DNA from: Streptomyces sp. TLI_105
Lineage (GTDB): Bacteria > Actinomycetota > Actinomycetes > Streptomycetales > Streptomycetaceae
Assembly (NCBI RefSeq): GCF_900105415.1
Contig: NZ_FNSM01000001.1
Location: 5,109,501 to 5,173,500 of the forward strand
DNA: 64,000 nt
Reading direction: 5' to 3'
A program made the position numbers and the translations under genes. Positions 50,529 through 59,221 of the stretch are shown here, piece by piece. Position 1 is the first letter of the stretch, and each line of letters opens with the position of its first letter. The notes beneath the pieces are model-generated. The model ran no database searches and was not told the DNA's origin. It saw only the letters and a program-made list of their open reading frames with translations.

Positions 50529-51857
50529 TCAGGCGTACTCGGTCGGCAGGACCGGCTCGCCGCGCGACAGCTGCATCGCCGACATCGGCAGCCCCGTGCG
50601 GGCCGCGATGTGCCGCGACCTGGCGGCCTCCAGGGGCTCGCGGGCCACCACGTCGCCGCCCTTGACCAGCTCGACGAGCAGCTGGTGGTCGGCGAGCTCC
50701 GGCGGGACCGGGCCGGTGCCCACGACCTCCGCCTCGGCGACCCCGGCCGCGTCGGGCCGGCGCGCCGCCCACTTGCGGCCGCCGACGGAGGCCTTGCCGC
50801 CCAGCGACTTCTTGGCCACCGGCACCAGGGGCGCCTTCGGGTCGGCCGAGGCGGCCCGGGCGACCAGCTTGTAGACCATGGAGCAGGTCGGGTGGCCGCT
50901 GCCGGTGACCAGCTGCGTGCCCACCCCGTACGCGTCGACCGGGGCCGCCGCGAGCGAGGCGATGGCGTACTCGTCGAGGTCCGAGGTGACCACGATCTTC
51001 GTGTCCCGCGCGCCCAGCTCGTCGAGCTGAGCCCGCACCCGGTGCGCGACGAGCAGCAGGTCGCCGGAGTCGATCCGTACGGCCCCCAGCTCGGGCCCGG
51101 CGACCTCGACGGCGGTGCGGACGGCCTCGGCCACGTCGTACGTGTCGACGAGCAGGGTCGTGCCGCGTCCCAGGGTCTCCACCTGGGCCCGGAAGGCGTC
51201 CCGCTCGCTGTCGTGGAGCAGGGTGAAGGCGTGGGCGGAGGTGCCGACGGTCGGGATGCCGTAGCGGAAGCCGGCCGCGAGGTCGGAGGTCGAGTCGAAG
51301 CCGCCGACGTAGGCGGCGCGGGAGGCGGCGACGGCCGCCAGCTCGTGGGTGCGGCGGGCGCCCATCTCGATCAGGCGCCGCCCGCCGGCGGCGGCCGACA
51401 TGCGGGAGGCGGCGGCCGCGATGGCCGAGTCGTGGTTGAGGATCGAGAGGATCACGGTCTCCAGGAGCACGCACTCCGCGAAGGAGCCCTCGACGCGCAG
51501 CACGGGGGAGCCGGGGAAGTACACCTCGCCCTCGGGGTAGCCCCAGATGTCGCCGGAGAAGCGGTAGCGGGCGAGCCATTCCAGGGTCGGCTCGTCGACG
51601 ATGCTCCGCTCCCGGAGGAAGCCGAGGACGGCGGGGTCGAACCGGAAGTTCTCGACGGCGTCCAGGACCCGGCCGACGCCCGCGAGGACGCCGTAGCGCC
51701 GTCCCTCGGGCAGCCGCCGGGTGAAGACCTCGAAGACGGAGCGCCGGTCGGCGGTGCCGGCCCGCAGGGCCGCCTGGAGCATGGTCAGCTCGTACTGATC
51801 GGTGAAGAGCGCGGTCGACGGCACGTCCACCGGCAGCCCAAGGTCCGCAGCGTTCAT
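50529..51857 (-). CDS. pncB: Nicotinate phosphoribosyltransferase
   Basis: 442 residues. Makes nicotinate mononucleotide from nicotinate and PRPP with ATP. Key landmarks: STALFTDQYELTMLQAAL near the start, GEVYFPGSPVLRVEG, the active-site GTSAHAFTLLHDSE (the His that becomes phosphorylated), DTYDVAEAV, VRIDSGDL and VTSDLDEYAI. ATG 51857 lies 7 bp from TAGCAT (-10), so the transcript is likely leaderless. Divergent from clpS; the TCGTCA...TGACGA palindrome sits upstream of its -10. Confidence 0.94.
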   Translation of the reverse strand: MNAADLGLPVDVPSTALFTDQYELTMLQAALRAGTADRRSVFEVFTRRLPEGRRYGVLAGVGRVLDAVENFRFDPAVLGFLRERSIVDEPTLEWLARYRFSGDIWGYPEGEVYFPGSPVLRVEGSFAECVLLETVILSILNHDSAIAAAASRMSAAAGGRRLIEMGARRTHELAAVAASRAAYVGGFDSTSDLAAGFRYGIPTVGTSAHAFTLLHDSERDAFRAQVETLGRGTTLLVDTYDVAEAVRTAVEVAGPELGAVRIDSGDLLLVAHRVRAQLDELGARDTKIVVTSDLDEYAIASLAAAPVDAYGVGTQLVTGSGHPTCSMVYKLVARAASADPKAPLVPVAKKSLGGKASVGGRKWAARRPDAAGVAEAEVVGTGPVPPELADHQLLVELVKGGDVVAREPLEAARSRHIAARTGLPMSAMQLSRGEPVLPTEYA

Positions 51858-51864
51858 GTCAGCG

Positions 51865-51894
51865 ATGCTAGCGCAGAAATCGTCAGAGTGACGA
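51865..51894 (-). promoter_or_regulatory. pncB promoter -10 and adjacent palindrome
   Basis: On the minus strand TAGCAT (51870-51865) is 7 bp before the start codon. TCGTCA GAG TGACGA (51880-51894), a perfect 6-bp inverted repeat, occupies the spacer/-35 area, a place where a repressor would block transcription. Confidence 0.55.
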
Positions 51895-51945
51895 ATAGTG
51901 GGTCCATGCGCGTGCCCCGTTTGCGCGACCGCCCCCCAGGGGTGA

Positions 51946-51951
51946 CAACAT
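51946..51951 (+). promoter_or_regulatory. -10 box of clpS
   Basis: CAACAT (preceded by TGA) lies 7 bp before the clpS GTG at 51959; leaderless start likely. No strong -35. Confidence 0.4.
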
Positions 51952-51958
51952 GGGGTGA

Positions 51959-52264
51959 GTGAGCGTCGCGCCTATTGAGATCGAACGTACGGAATCGGCC
52001 GAGGAGGTCTCCGCGGTCGTCGAACCCGACGTGCCCTGGGTGACCCTCGTGCACAACGATCCGGTCAACCTGATGAGCTATGTGGAGTACGTCTTCCAGT
52101 CGTACTTCGGATACTCCAAGGACAAGGCGCACAAGCTGATGCTCGACGTGCACAACAAGGGCCGCGCGGTGGTCTCCAGCGGCACCCGCGAGGAGATGGA
52201 ACGGGACGTGCAGGCGATGCACGGCTACGGCCTGTGGGCGACCCTCTCCCAGGACCGCCTCTGA
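51959..52264 (+). CDS. clpS: ATP-dependent Clp protease adaptor
   Basis: 101 residues. Adaptor that delivers N-end-rule substrates to ClpA/ClpC-ClpP. Conserved core [72 protein letters not shown], which contains the substrate pocket and the Clp-binding face. N-terminal tail is short and acidic. GTG start 7 bp after a -10 box. Overlaps the DUF2017 gene by one base (TGATG), a conserved actinobacterial pair, so the two proteins may cooperate. Confidence 0.95.
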   Translation: MSVAPIEIERTESAEEVSAVVEPDVPWVTLVHNDPVNLMSYVEYVFQSYFGYSKDKAHKLMLDVHNKGRAVVSSGTREEMERDVQAMHGYGLWATLSQDRL

Positions 52265-52848
52265 TGGCCGGGCAGTTCGAGGCCCTCCCGGGCGGCGGCG
52301 CGGCCGTCGCGCTCGACGACGTCGAGATCTCCATCCTCCGCTCCCTCGCCGTCCAGCTCATGGAGCTGATCGGCCCGGGCGACGAGCCCGCCGCGGACGA
52401 GGACCCGCTGGCCGCGCTCTTCGCCGAGGGACCGAGCGAGCCGCCGTCCGACCCCGCCCTCCGGCGCCTCTTCCCCGACGCGTACGGGGACGACAGCGAG
52501 GAGCTGCGGGCGGCCGCGTCCGACTTCCGCCGCTACACCGAGAACGACCTGCGGGCCCGCAAGCGCGAGGACGCCCTCGCGGTCGTGCGCGCCCTGGACT
52601 CCCTCTCCGCCGAGGCGGCGGGGGAGGGCGGCGCGGTCCTGAAGCTCACCCCGGACGAGTCCCGGTCCTGGCTCGGCGCGCTCAACGACCTCCGGCTGAC
52701 CATCGGCACCCGCCTGGAGGTCACGGACGACGAGGACAGCGAGCAGCTGTACCGCCTGCCGGACTCCGATCCGCGCAAGCCGATGGTGATGGCGTACCTC
52801 TGGCTGGGGGCGCTCCAGGAGTCCCTCGTCATGACCCTGATGTCGTAG
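52264..52848 (+). CDS. DUF2017 family protein
   Basis: 194 residues, acidic, helical. Starts at ATG 52264 inside the clpS stop (TGATG). Features: GGAAVALDDVEISILRSLAVQLMELI, then LRRLFPDAYGDDSEELRAAASDFRRYTENDLRARKREDALAVVRALD, and a C-terminal PDSDPRKPMVMAYLWLGALQESLVMTLMS. DUF2017 is an actinobacterial family of unknown activity, typically encoded directly after clpS. Translational coupling here supports a role in the same degradation pathway (inference). Terminator follows. Confidence 0.88.
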   Translation: MAGQFEALPGGGAAVALDDVEISILRSLAVQLMELIGPGDEPAADEDPLAALFAEGPSEPPSDPALRRLFPDAYGDDSEELRAAASDFRRYTENDLRARKREDALAVVRALDSLSAEAAGEGGAVLKLTPDESRSWLGALNDLRLTIGTRLEVTDDEDSEQLYRLPDSDPRKPMVMAYLWLGALQESLVMTLMS

Positions 52849-52850
52849 CG

Positions 52851-52872
52851 ACACCCCCGGGAAAGGGGGTGT
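52851..52872 (+). terminator. Terminator after DUF2017 gene
   Basis: ACACCCCC (52851-52858) pairs with GGGGGTGT (52865-52872) around GGGAAA, directly after the stop. Confidence 0.65.
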
Positions 52873-52896
52873 TCGCTCAGCGGACGCTCAAATCCG

Positions 52897-53116
52897 GATA
52901 ACGAATGCGTTATCAGAGCGTCCGCCTGGCCATCTTGCGCACCCTTTGTCCGTATTTTTTTGTGGCGTGCGCCACACCGAACTCCGTCGATCACCCCCCA
53001 CGTCGTGATAAATCTTCACGACCACTCGGGCACGCCACCCCTGTTCCCGAGGGCGCTTGGGCCGGCTGACCGCCGGTAGCACTCCATCCACATCCGGGGG
53101 GATCAGGATCTGATCC
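52897..53116. promoter_or_regulatory. Three palindromes upstream of the amino-acid permease
   Basis: In the 320-bp gap: GATAACG AATG CGTTATC (52897-52914), TGTGGCG TG CGCCACA (52961-52976) and GGATCAG GAT CTGATCC (53100-53116), all perfect. A further GGATCAG half-site is at 53141-53147, next to the permease start. The last group is close enough to the ATG to act as an operator. Confidence 0.6.
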
Positions 53117-53169
53117 GCGGCAGACGCACTCGCAGTCGCGCGGATCAGCATGGAGAAAGGCGCACCACC

Positions 53170-54606
53170 ATGACCTCAGTGCAGGTCGACAAGCAGCACG
53201 ACGGCAATGAGGCCGCGGACTCCGCCTCGGGCGAGGGTTACCACCGGGCACTCGGCGCCCGCCAGATCCAGATGATCGCGATCGGCGGCGCCATCGGCAC
53301 CGGGCTCTTCCTCGGCGCGGGCAAGGGCATCTCCATCGCGGGACCCAGCCTGATCCTCGCGTACGCCATCGCGGGCCTCGTCATCTTCTTCATCATGCGG
53401 GCGCTCGGCGAGCTCCTCATGTACCGCCCGGTGTCGGGCTCCTTCTCGGAGTACGCCCGCGAGTTCATCGGCCCCTTCGCGGGCTTCGCGACCGGCTGGA
53501 CGTACTGGCTCTTCTGGGTCGTCACCGGCATCACCGAAGTCACCGCCGCGGCCACCTACATGACGTACTGGTGGGACATCCCGCAGTGGCTCTCCGCCCT
53601 CGTCTTCACCGTGATCCTCTACGCCGCCAACCTGATCTCCGTGAAGCTCTTCGGTGAGCTGGAGTTCTGGTTCTCCATGGTCAAGGTCACCGCGATCGTC
53701 GGCATGATCCTGATCTGCGCCGGCATCCTCACCCTCGGCTTCTCCGACGCCGGCGACACCGCCTCCGTCACCCACCTGTGGGACCTCGGCGGCTTCTTCG
53801 CCGGCGAGGACGGCATCGGCTCGACCCTGATGACCCTCCAGATGGTCATGTTCGCGTTCCTCGCGGTCGAGCTGGTCGGTGTGACGGCGGGCGAGTCGAA
53901 GGACCCCAAGACGGTCCTGCCGAAGGCGATCAACACCGTGCCGTGGCGCATCGCCGTCTTCTACGTCGGCGCGCTGATCATGATCCTGTCGGTCGTCCCG
54001 TGGACCGAGTTCCAGCCGGGCGTCAGCCCGTTCGTCGCGGCCTTCGAGAAGATGGGCCTCGGCATCGGCGCCGCGATCGTCAACTTCGTCGTCCTCACGG
54101 CGGCCCTGTCCTCCTGCAACTCGGGCATGTACTCCACCGGCCGCATGCTGCGCGACCTCGCGCTCAACGGCCAGGGCCCGAAGGTCTTCACCAAGCTGAC
54201 GAAGAGCGGCACCCCGCTGGTCGGCACCACCGTCTCGGCCGCGCTGATGATGGTCGGCGTCTGGATCAACTACCAGTGGCCCGGCGAGGCGTTCAACTAC
54301 GTCGTCTCCTTCGCCACCATCTCCGGCATGTGGGCCTGGATCGTCATCCTGATCTGTCAGATCCGCTACCGGCTCAAGGCCGACCGCGGCGAGCTGCCCC
54401 AGTCGCCCTTCAAGGCCCCGGGCGGCATCTGGTTCAGCGTCTTCTCGCTCGCCTTCATCGGGATGGTCGTCGTGACCATGGGCATGGACAAGGACAACCG
54501 GGTCGCGCTGTACGGCGCTCCGGTCTGGGGCCTGATCCTCGCGGTCTCCTACCTGGTCCTCAAGGCCCGCAACCCCCAGGGCGCGGCCTTCGCGAAGCGC
54601 TCCTGA
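53170..54606 (+). CDS. Amino-acid permease (APC superfamily, AAT family)
   Basis: 478 residues, about 12 transmembrane helices. Helix 1 carries the APC substrate motif IAIGGAIGTGLFLGAGKGI; helix 2-3 IMRALGELLMYRPVSGSFSEYA; later ELVGVTAGESKDPKTVLPKAIN (helix 6-7 loop) and SCNSGMYSTGRMLRDLA. Close to the GABA/asparagine/aromatic permeases (GabP/AnsP group); specificity cannot be decided. Both termini are polar; the N-terminal ~28 residues are acidic. ATG with GGAGAAAGG nearby. Three palindromes upstream suggest local control. Confidence 0.92.
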   Translation: MTSVQVDKQHDGNEAADSASGEGYHRALGARQIQMIAIGGAIGTGLFLGAGKGISIAGPSLILAYAIAGLVIFFIMRALGELLMYRPVSGSFSEYAREFIGPFAGFATGWTYWLFWVVTGITEVTAAATYMTYWWDIPQWLSALVFTVILYAANLISVKLFGELEFWFSMVKVTAIVGMILICAGILTLGFSDAGDTASVTHLWDLGGFFAGEDGIGSTLMTLQMVMFAFLAVELVGVTAGESKDPKTVLPKAINTVPWRIAVFYVGALIMILSVVPWTEFQPGVSPFVAAFEKMGLGIGAAIVNFVVLTAALSSCNSGMYSTGRMLRDLALNGQGPKVFTKLTKSGTPLVGTTVSAALMMVGVWINYQWPGEAFNYVVSFATISGMWAWIVILICQIRYRLKADRGELPQSPFKAPGGIWFSVFSLAFIGMVVVTMGMDKDNRVALYGAPVWGLILAVSYLVLKARNPQGAAFAKRS

Positions 54607-54634
54607 CCCTCCTGACCTGCAAGGTCTCAGCATC

Positions 54635-54673
54635 CGGGCCGTTCCGTACCAAACATCGGTACGGAACGGCCCG
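54635..54673. terminator. Terminator between permease and mec
   Basis: CGGGCCGTTCCGTACC (54635-54650) and GGTACGGAACGGCCCG (54658-54673), a perfect 16-bp stem with a 7-nt loop. Confidence 0.85.
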
Positions 54674-54679
54674 TCTGCT

Positions 54680-54685
54680 TATCCT
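54680..54685 (+). promoter_or_regulatory. -10 box of the JAMM peptidase gene
   Basis: TATCCT is followed by six bases (GTCGGC) and the ATG at 54692. It overlaps the tail of the upstream terminator. Leaderless start. Confidence 0.55.
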
Positions 54686-54691
54686 GTCGGC

Positions 54692-55117
54692 ATGCTGACC
54701 ATCACCCGGGCCCTGTACGACCAGATCGTGGAGCACTCCCGCGCGGACCACCCCGACGAGGCCTGCGGCGTGGTCGCGGGCCCCGTCGGCAGCGGACGCC
54801 CCGAGCGGTTCATCCCGATGCTCAACGCCGCCCGCTCGCCCACCTTCTACGAGTTCGACTCCGGGGACCTGCTCAAGCTCTACCGCGACATGGACGACCG
54901 GGACGAGGAGCCCGTCGTCGTCTACCACTCGCACACCGCCACCGAGGCCTACCCGTCCCGCACGGACATCTCGTACGCGAACGAGCCGAACGCCCACTAC
55001 GTCCTCGTCTCCACCGCCGACACCGACGGCGCCGGCCCCTTCCAGTTCCGCTCCTACTCGATCGTCGACGGCGTCGTGACCGAGGAAGAGGTCAAGGTCG
55101 TCGAGGCCTACGAGTAG
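54692..55117 (+). CDS. mec: JAMM/MPN+ metallopeptidase, CysO-cysteine peptidase type
   Basis: 141 residues. JAMM zinc site: Glu23 (ACGVVAG preceded by DE), His79-Ser80-His81 and Asp92 in HSHTATEAYPSRTD, the full ExnHSHx7SxxD pattern. The mycobacterial Mec releases cysteine from the CysO sulfur carrier and can trim carriers. CysO and CysM genes follow 2 kb downstream, separated by an oppositely oriented GlxA regulator and an HD-domain gene. The encoded carrier here ends Gly-Gly-Met-Val, so this peptidase probably also exposes its diglycine end (inference). Leaderless start. Confidence 0.9.
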   Translation: MLTITRALYDQIVEHSRADHPDEACGVVAGPVGSGRPERFIPMLNAARSPTFYEFDSGDLLKLYRDMDDRDEEPVVVYHSHTATEAYPSRTDISYANEPNAHYVLVSTADTDGAGPFQFRSYSIVDGVVTEEEVKVVEAYE

Positions 55118-55151
55118 CGAGGAGTACCGGCACGGCGCGGCGCCGGCGAGC

Positions 55152-56096
55152 CTACGAGCAGGACGTCGTCCGGAAGCGCGCCACATAGGCGGAGGGCGTC
55201 ACCCCGACATGCCGGGCGAACGCCCTCCGCAGGCTCTCGTCACTGCTGAGCCCGCTCCGCGCCGCCGCCCCCGTCACGCTCGCCCCGCCCTCGAGCAGCA
55301 TCCGCGCCGCCTCCACCCGCACCCGCTCCACGTACCCCGCCGGCGTCGCCCCCACCTGCTCGCGGAACAGCCGCGCCAGATGCCGGGCGCTCAGCCCCGC
55401 CCGCCGCGCCAGCGCCGGCGCGCTGTGGTCGGCCGCCGGATCCGCCGCGACCGCGTCCAGGAGCGGGCGCACCACCGGGTGCCGGGTCGGGGGAGTGCGC
55501 GAAGCCGCCGAGAACTGCGACTGCCCGCCCGGCCGCTGGAGGAACACCACCAGGTCCCGCGCCACCGCCCGGGCCGCCTCCGGCCCCCGGTCCTCCTCCA
55601 CGAGCGCCAGGCACAGGTCGATCCCGGCCGTCACCCCCGCCGAGGACCACACCTCCCCGTCCCGTACGTGGATCGCGTCCGCGCTCACCTCGACCGCCGG
55701 ATACCGCCGGGCGAGGGCCTCCGCGTGCTCCCAGTGGGTCGCCGCCCGGCGCCCGTCGAGCAGCCCCGCCGCCGCGAGCGCGAACGCCCCCGTGCACACG
55801 GACGCCACCCGGCCCGAGCGCGCCGCGAGCCCCGCCACCTCCGGGGCGACCGCCACGCACCGCTCCACGTCCACCGCCCCGGGGACGACCAGCGTGTCCG
55901 CGCCCGGCACCTCCCCGGCCGCGCGGTCCGCGCCGATCCGCAGCCCGCACGAGGTCCGTACGCCCTGCCCGTCCGGCGTGCACACCCGCACCTCGTAGCC
56001 GGACCCGGCCGTCGAGAACACCTCCAGCGGTGCGGAGACGTCGAGCAGCCGGACTCCGTCGAAAGCGAACACCCACACGTCGTGCGTCGTCGTCAT
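55152..56096 (-). CDS. GlxA-type AraC-family regulator (DJ-1/PfpI + AraC)
   Basis: 314 residues. N-terminal DJ-1/PfpI-like domain (VWVFAFDGVRLLDVSAPLEVFS ... SVCTGAFALAAAGLLDGRRAATHWEHAEALARRYP) with the CTGAF elbow, and C-terminal double HTH AraC domain (DHSAPALARRAGLSARHLARLFREQVGATPAGYVERVRVEAARMLLEGG ... GLSSDESLRRAFARHVGVTPSAYVARF). ATG 56096 fits the family; the frame is open far upstream, which is GC artefact. It is divergent from the HD-domain hydrolase gene, so that gene is its likely target. Confidence 0.92.
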   Translation of the reverse strand: MTTTHDVWVFAFDGVRLLDVSAPLEVFSTAGSGYEVRVCTPDGQGVRTSCGLRIGADRAAGEVPGADTLVVPGAVDVERCVAVAPEVAGLAARSGRVASVCTGAFALAAAGLLDGRRAATHWEHAEALARRYPAVEVSADAIHVRDGEVWSSAGVTAGIDLCLALVEEDRGPEAARAVARDLVVFLQRPGGQSQFSAASRTPPTRHPVVRPLLDAVAADPAADHSAPALARRAGLSARHLARLFREQVGATPAGYVERVRVEAARMLLEGGASVTGAAARSGLSSDESLRRAFARHVGVTPSAYVARFRTTSCS

Positions 56097-56168
56097 GTGT
56101 CCGATTCTGTGGGATGCCCGTCCCCGAGGACATGGCGGGCCCACGGCCCCGACGGCGAGGCTTGCCCC

Positions 56169-56807
56169 ATGAACCCGATGACGCTCGTCCCCGACAGCAA
56201 GCTCGCCACCGCCGCCACCGAACTCGTCCGCGACACGACGAGCGAGCTGATCTACGACCACTCCCGCCGCGTCTACCTCTTCGGCGCCCTCCAGGGCCGC
56301 GCCCGCGGCCTCGCCTTCGACCCCGAACTCCTCTACGTCGGCGCCATGTTCCACGACCTCGGCCTCGGCGAGGCGCACCGGACCGGCGGCCGCCGCTTCG
56401 AGGTCGACGGAGCCGAGGAGGCCGCCGCCTTCCTCCGCTCCCACGGTGCCGACGAGGACGCCGTCCGCCGCGTCTGGACCGCGATCGCCCTCCACACCAC
56501 CCCCGGCATCCCCGAGTTCATGGAGCCCGAGGTCGCCCTCGTCACCGCCGGCGTCGAGTACGACGTCCTCGGCATCGGCTACGACGACCCCGCCGCCGTC
56601 ACCCCCGAGGACCGTGCCGCGATCGTCGCCGCCCACCCCCGCCCCGACTTCAAGCGCCGGATCCTGAGGGCCTTCGCGGAGGGCGTCTCGCCCAGGCCGG
56701 ACACCACCTTCGGCAATGTCAAAGCCGACGTCCTGCGTCATTTCGTCCCCGGATTCGTCCCCGGGGACTTCGTGACGACGATCCGGGACTCCGCCTGGCC
56801 CGAGTGA
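56169..56807 (+). CDS. HD-domain hydrolase, cyanamide-hydratase-like
   Basis: 212 residues. HD-domain metal motifs: YDHSRRVYLFG (His), VGAMFHDLGLGEAH (His-Asp) and downstream His/Asp (IALHTTPGIPEF, YDDPAAVTPEDR). Similar to the HD phosphohydrolase/cyanamide-hydratase-type family, where the usual partner is a GlxA regulator as here. Substrate unknown; nitrile, nucleotide or isonitrile relatives exist. ATG 56169 has no evident Shine-Dalgarno and may be leaderless. Cytoplasmic. Confidence 0.85.
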   Translation: MNPMTLVPDSKLATAATELVRDTTSELIYDHSRRVYLFGALQGRARGLAFDPELLYVGAMFHDLGLGEAHRTGGRRFEVDGAEEAAAFLRSHGADEDAVRRVWTAIALHTTPGIPEFMEPEVALVTAGVEYDVLGIGYDDPAAVTPEDRAAIVAAHPRPDFKRRILRAFAEGVSPRPDTTFGNVKADVLRHFVPGFVPGDFVTTIRDSAWPE

Positions 56808-56857
56808 AGGGCGCCCTCCACTTGCGCGGTCCGCCAGTCGGTCAGAAAGTATCCACG

Positions 56858-56901
56858 ATGTGAGATCACATTCCGAAACCCGGACTGGGAATCGATACGA
56901 T
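56858..56901 (+). promoter_or_regulatory. Promoter/operator of the cysteine-leader operon
   Basis: ATGTGA GA TCACAT (56858-56871) is a perfect palindrome, and TACGAT (56896-56901) is a -10 box placed six bases before the leader ATG at 56908. The palindrome lies near the -35 position, where a repressor or activator could bind. Confidence 0.6.
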
Positions 56902-56907
56902 GAGCCC

Positions 56908-57024
56908 ATGGTTTCCCACGACGTGAGCGAAGAGACTCCGAGCACCACCCTGCTCGTGGCACGCCTGCACGTCGACCTGTGCCGCCTGGCCAGCGCGATC
57001 TGTACCTCACGCGCTGCGCTCTGA
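56908..57024 (+). CDS. Short Cys-containing leader peptide upstream of cysO-cysM
   Basis: 38 residues: MVSHDVSEETPSTTLLVARL, then HVDLCRLASAIC and a short tail. Two Cys codons (25 and 32) flank the LRLASA stretch typical of actinobacterial leader peptides for sulfur/cysteine genes. The ATG is 6 bp after the -10 box TACGAT, a leaderless start as in the described cysteine-responsive leader ORFs of mycobacteria. It ends 91 bp before cysO. Likely ribosome stalling at Cys codons couples cysteine supply to cysO-cysM expression (inference from position and composition). Too short for automatic calling. Confidence 0.78.
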   Translation: MVSHDVSEETPSTTLLVARLHVDLCRLASAICTSRAAL

Positions 57025-57115
57025 GCGACCGGCCGAGCGCCCTCACCGTACGACCCCCTCCGCGCGGGGCCACAGAAGCGCGCCCATCACGCCACTTCCG
57101 ACAGGAGCCCACGCC

Positions 57116-58350
<1,235 letters not shown>

Positions 58351-58353
58351 TAG

Positions 58354-58443
58354 GTGTGGGCAATCGTCCGCCAGGGGCGAGGGGGTCCCCCTGCTCGAGC
58401 GAAGCCGAGAGCTTGGGGGAGGGTGGGCACACCGGACGGCGCC
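58354..58443 (+). repeat. Palindromic repeat with nested element, third locus
   Basis: Begins 4 bp after the cysM stop: GTGTGGGCAATCGTCC ... nested GGGGGTCCCCCTGCTCGAGCGAAGCCGAGAGCTTGGGGGAG ... GGGTGGGCACACCGGACGGCGCC. Nearly identical to 32506-32596, same orientation. Confidence 0.85.
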
Positions 58444-58470
58444 TTCTGCCGGGCCTAGACTTCCGTCGCC

Positions 58471-58506
58471 CGAACCCGAACCCGAACCCGAACCCGAACC
58501 CGCACC
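58471..58506. repeat. Hexanucleotide tandem repeat
   Basis: CGAACC is repeated five times (58471-58500), followed by a variant CGCACC, between the palindromic repeat and the PemK-like gene. Confidence 0.9.
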
Positions 58507-58524
58507 CGCGGGCCCCGCGAACAG

Positions 58525-59019
58525 CTAGCGCGCGAGATGGCGGACCTGGTCCCACACGACCGGGTCCGCCTCTCCCGCTCTCCGGCGGAAGTCCGTCACC
58601 GGGACCTCCCGCAACTCGTCCGTCTCCAGGAAGCTCGGCCGCCCCTGCGCGTCGCCCACCGACCCCGGCGGCAGCGCGATCACTCCCGGCCGCTCGTCGT
58701 GGTACTTGCTGGTGATCTTGGCGACGAGCGCGCTGTCCCCCCGTACCACGAGCACCAGACAGGGCCGGTCCTTCGACCCGGGCCCGTCCTCGAAGGGCAC
58801 GTCCGCCCACCAGATCTCGGCCGCCCGTGGCGACCGGCCAGGCCGCGCGGGCGCCCGCCGGGGCCCGGCGGGTCCGCGCGGCGGACGCCCCGGCGGCCGG
58901 GTCCGCCCCGACGGCCGCCCCTTCGGACGGCGCGACGACCGCTTCCACCCGTCGGCGAGCGCCACCACCAGCGCGATCACCACGACCGCGACCAGCGCGG
59001 GCCACCACGACGTGTCCAT
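58525..59019 (-). CDS. PemK/MazF-like protein with N-terminal membrane anchor
   Basis: 164 residues. N-terminal TM helix (SWWPALVAVVVIALVVALADGW, 4-25), then a strongly basic Arg/Pro/Gly-rich linker (26-67), then a PemK/MazF-type beta-barrel: AEIWWADVPFEDGPGSKDRPCLVLVV, KITSKYHDERPGVIALP, and SFLETDELREVPVTDFRRR. Cytosolic MazF toxins have no anchor. No antitoxin gene is adjacent; the upstream gap holds only repeats and the next gene is divergent. An orphan, membrane-tethered endoribonuclease-like or degenerate protein. ATG 59019. Confidence 0.8.
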   Translation of the reverse strand: MDTSWWPALVAVVVIALVVALADGWKRSSRRPKGRPSGRTRPPGRPPRGPAGPRRAPARPGRSPRAAEIWWADVPFEDGPGSKDRPCLVLVVRGDSALVAKITSKYHDERPGVIALPPGSVGDAQGRPSFLETDELREVPVTDFRRRAGEADPVVWDQVRHLAR

Positions 59020-59221
59020 ACCTCAAGAAGGTACCGGTGCGCGCCGCACCCCGCCGCCGCGCCCCACCATCCATCCGAACCGGTGACAGAGCCCGTGAGT
59101 TCGCCCACAACGGGCCACCACGAAGGAGCGGCGGGCCCGGGTGCGCCTTACGCTCGACAGACCGCACAGCCTCCCCTCCCTCAGCGCGCTTCCCGCACCC
59201 GTCCACGGAGGTTCACGCTCC

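Noticed and set aside
52961..52976. TGTGGCGTGCGCCACA as a terminator
   Set aside because: The T-run precedes rather than follows the stem on the plus strand, and the minus strand has an A-run after it, so it is treated as a palindromic site.
56858..56871. CRP/cAMP-receptor site
   Set aside because: TGTGA and TCACA are only 2 bp apart here, whereas CRP needs 6; kept only as an unspecified palindrome.
58471..58506. Possible CRISPR array from tandem repeats
   Set aside because: Unit is only 6 bp with no spacers, and there are no cas genes in the window.
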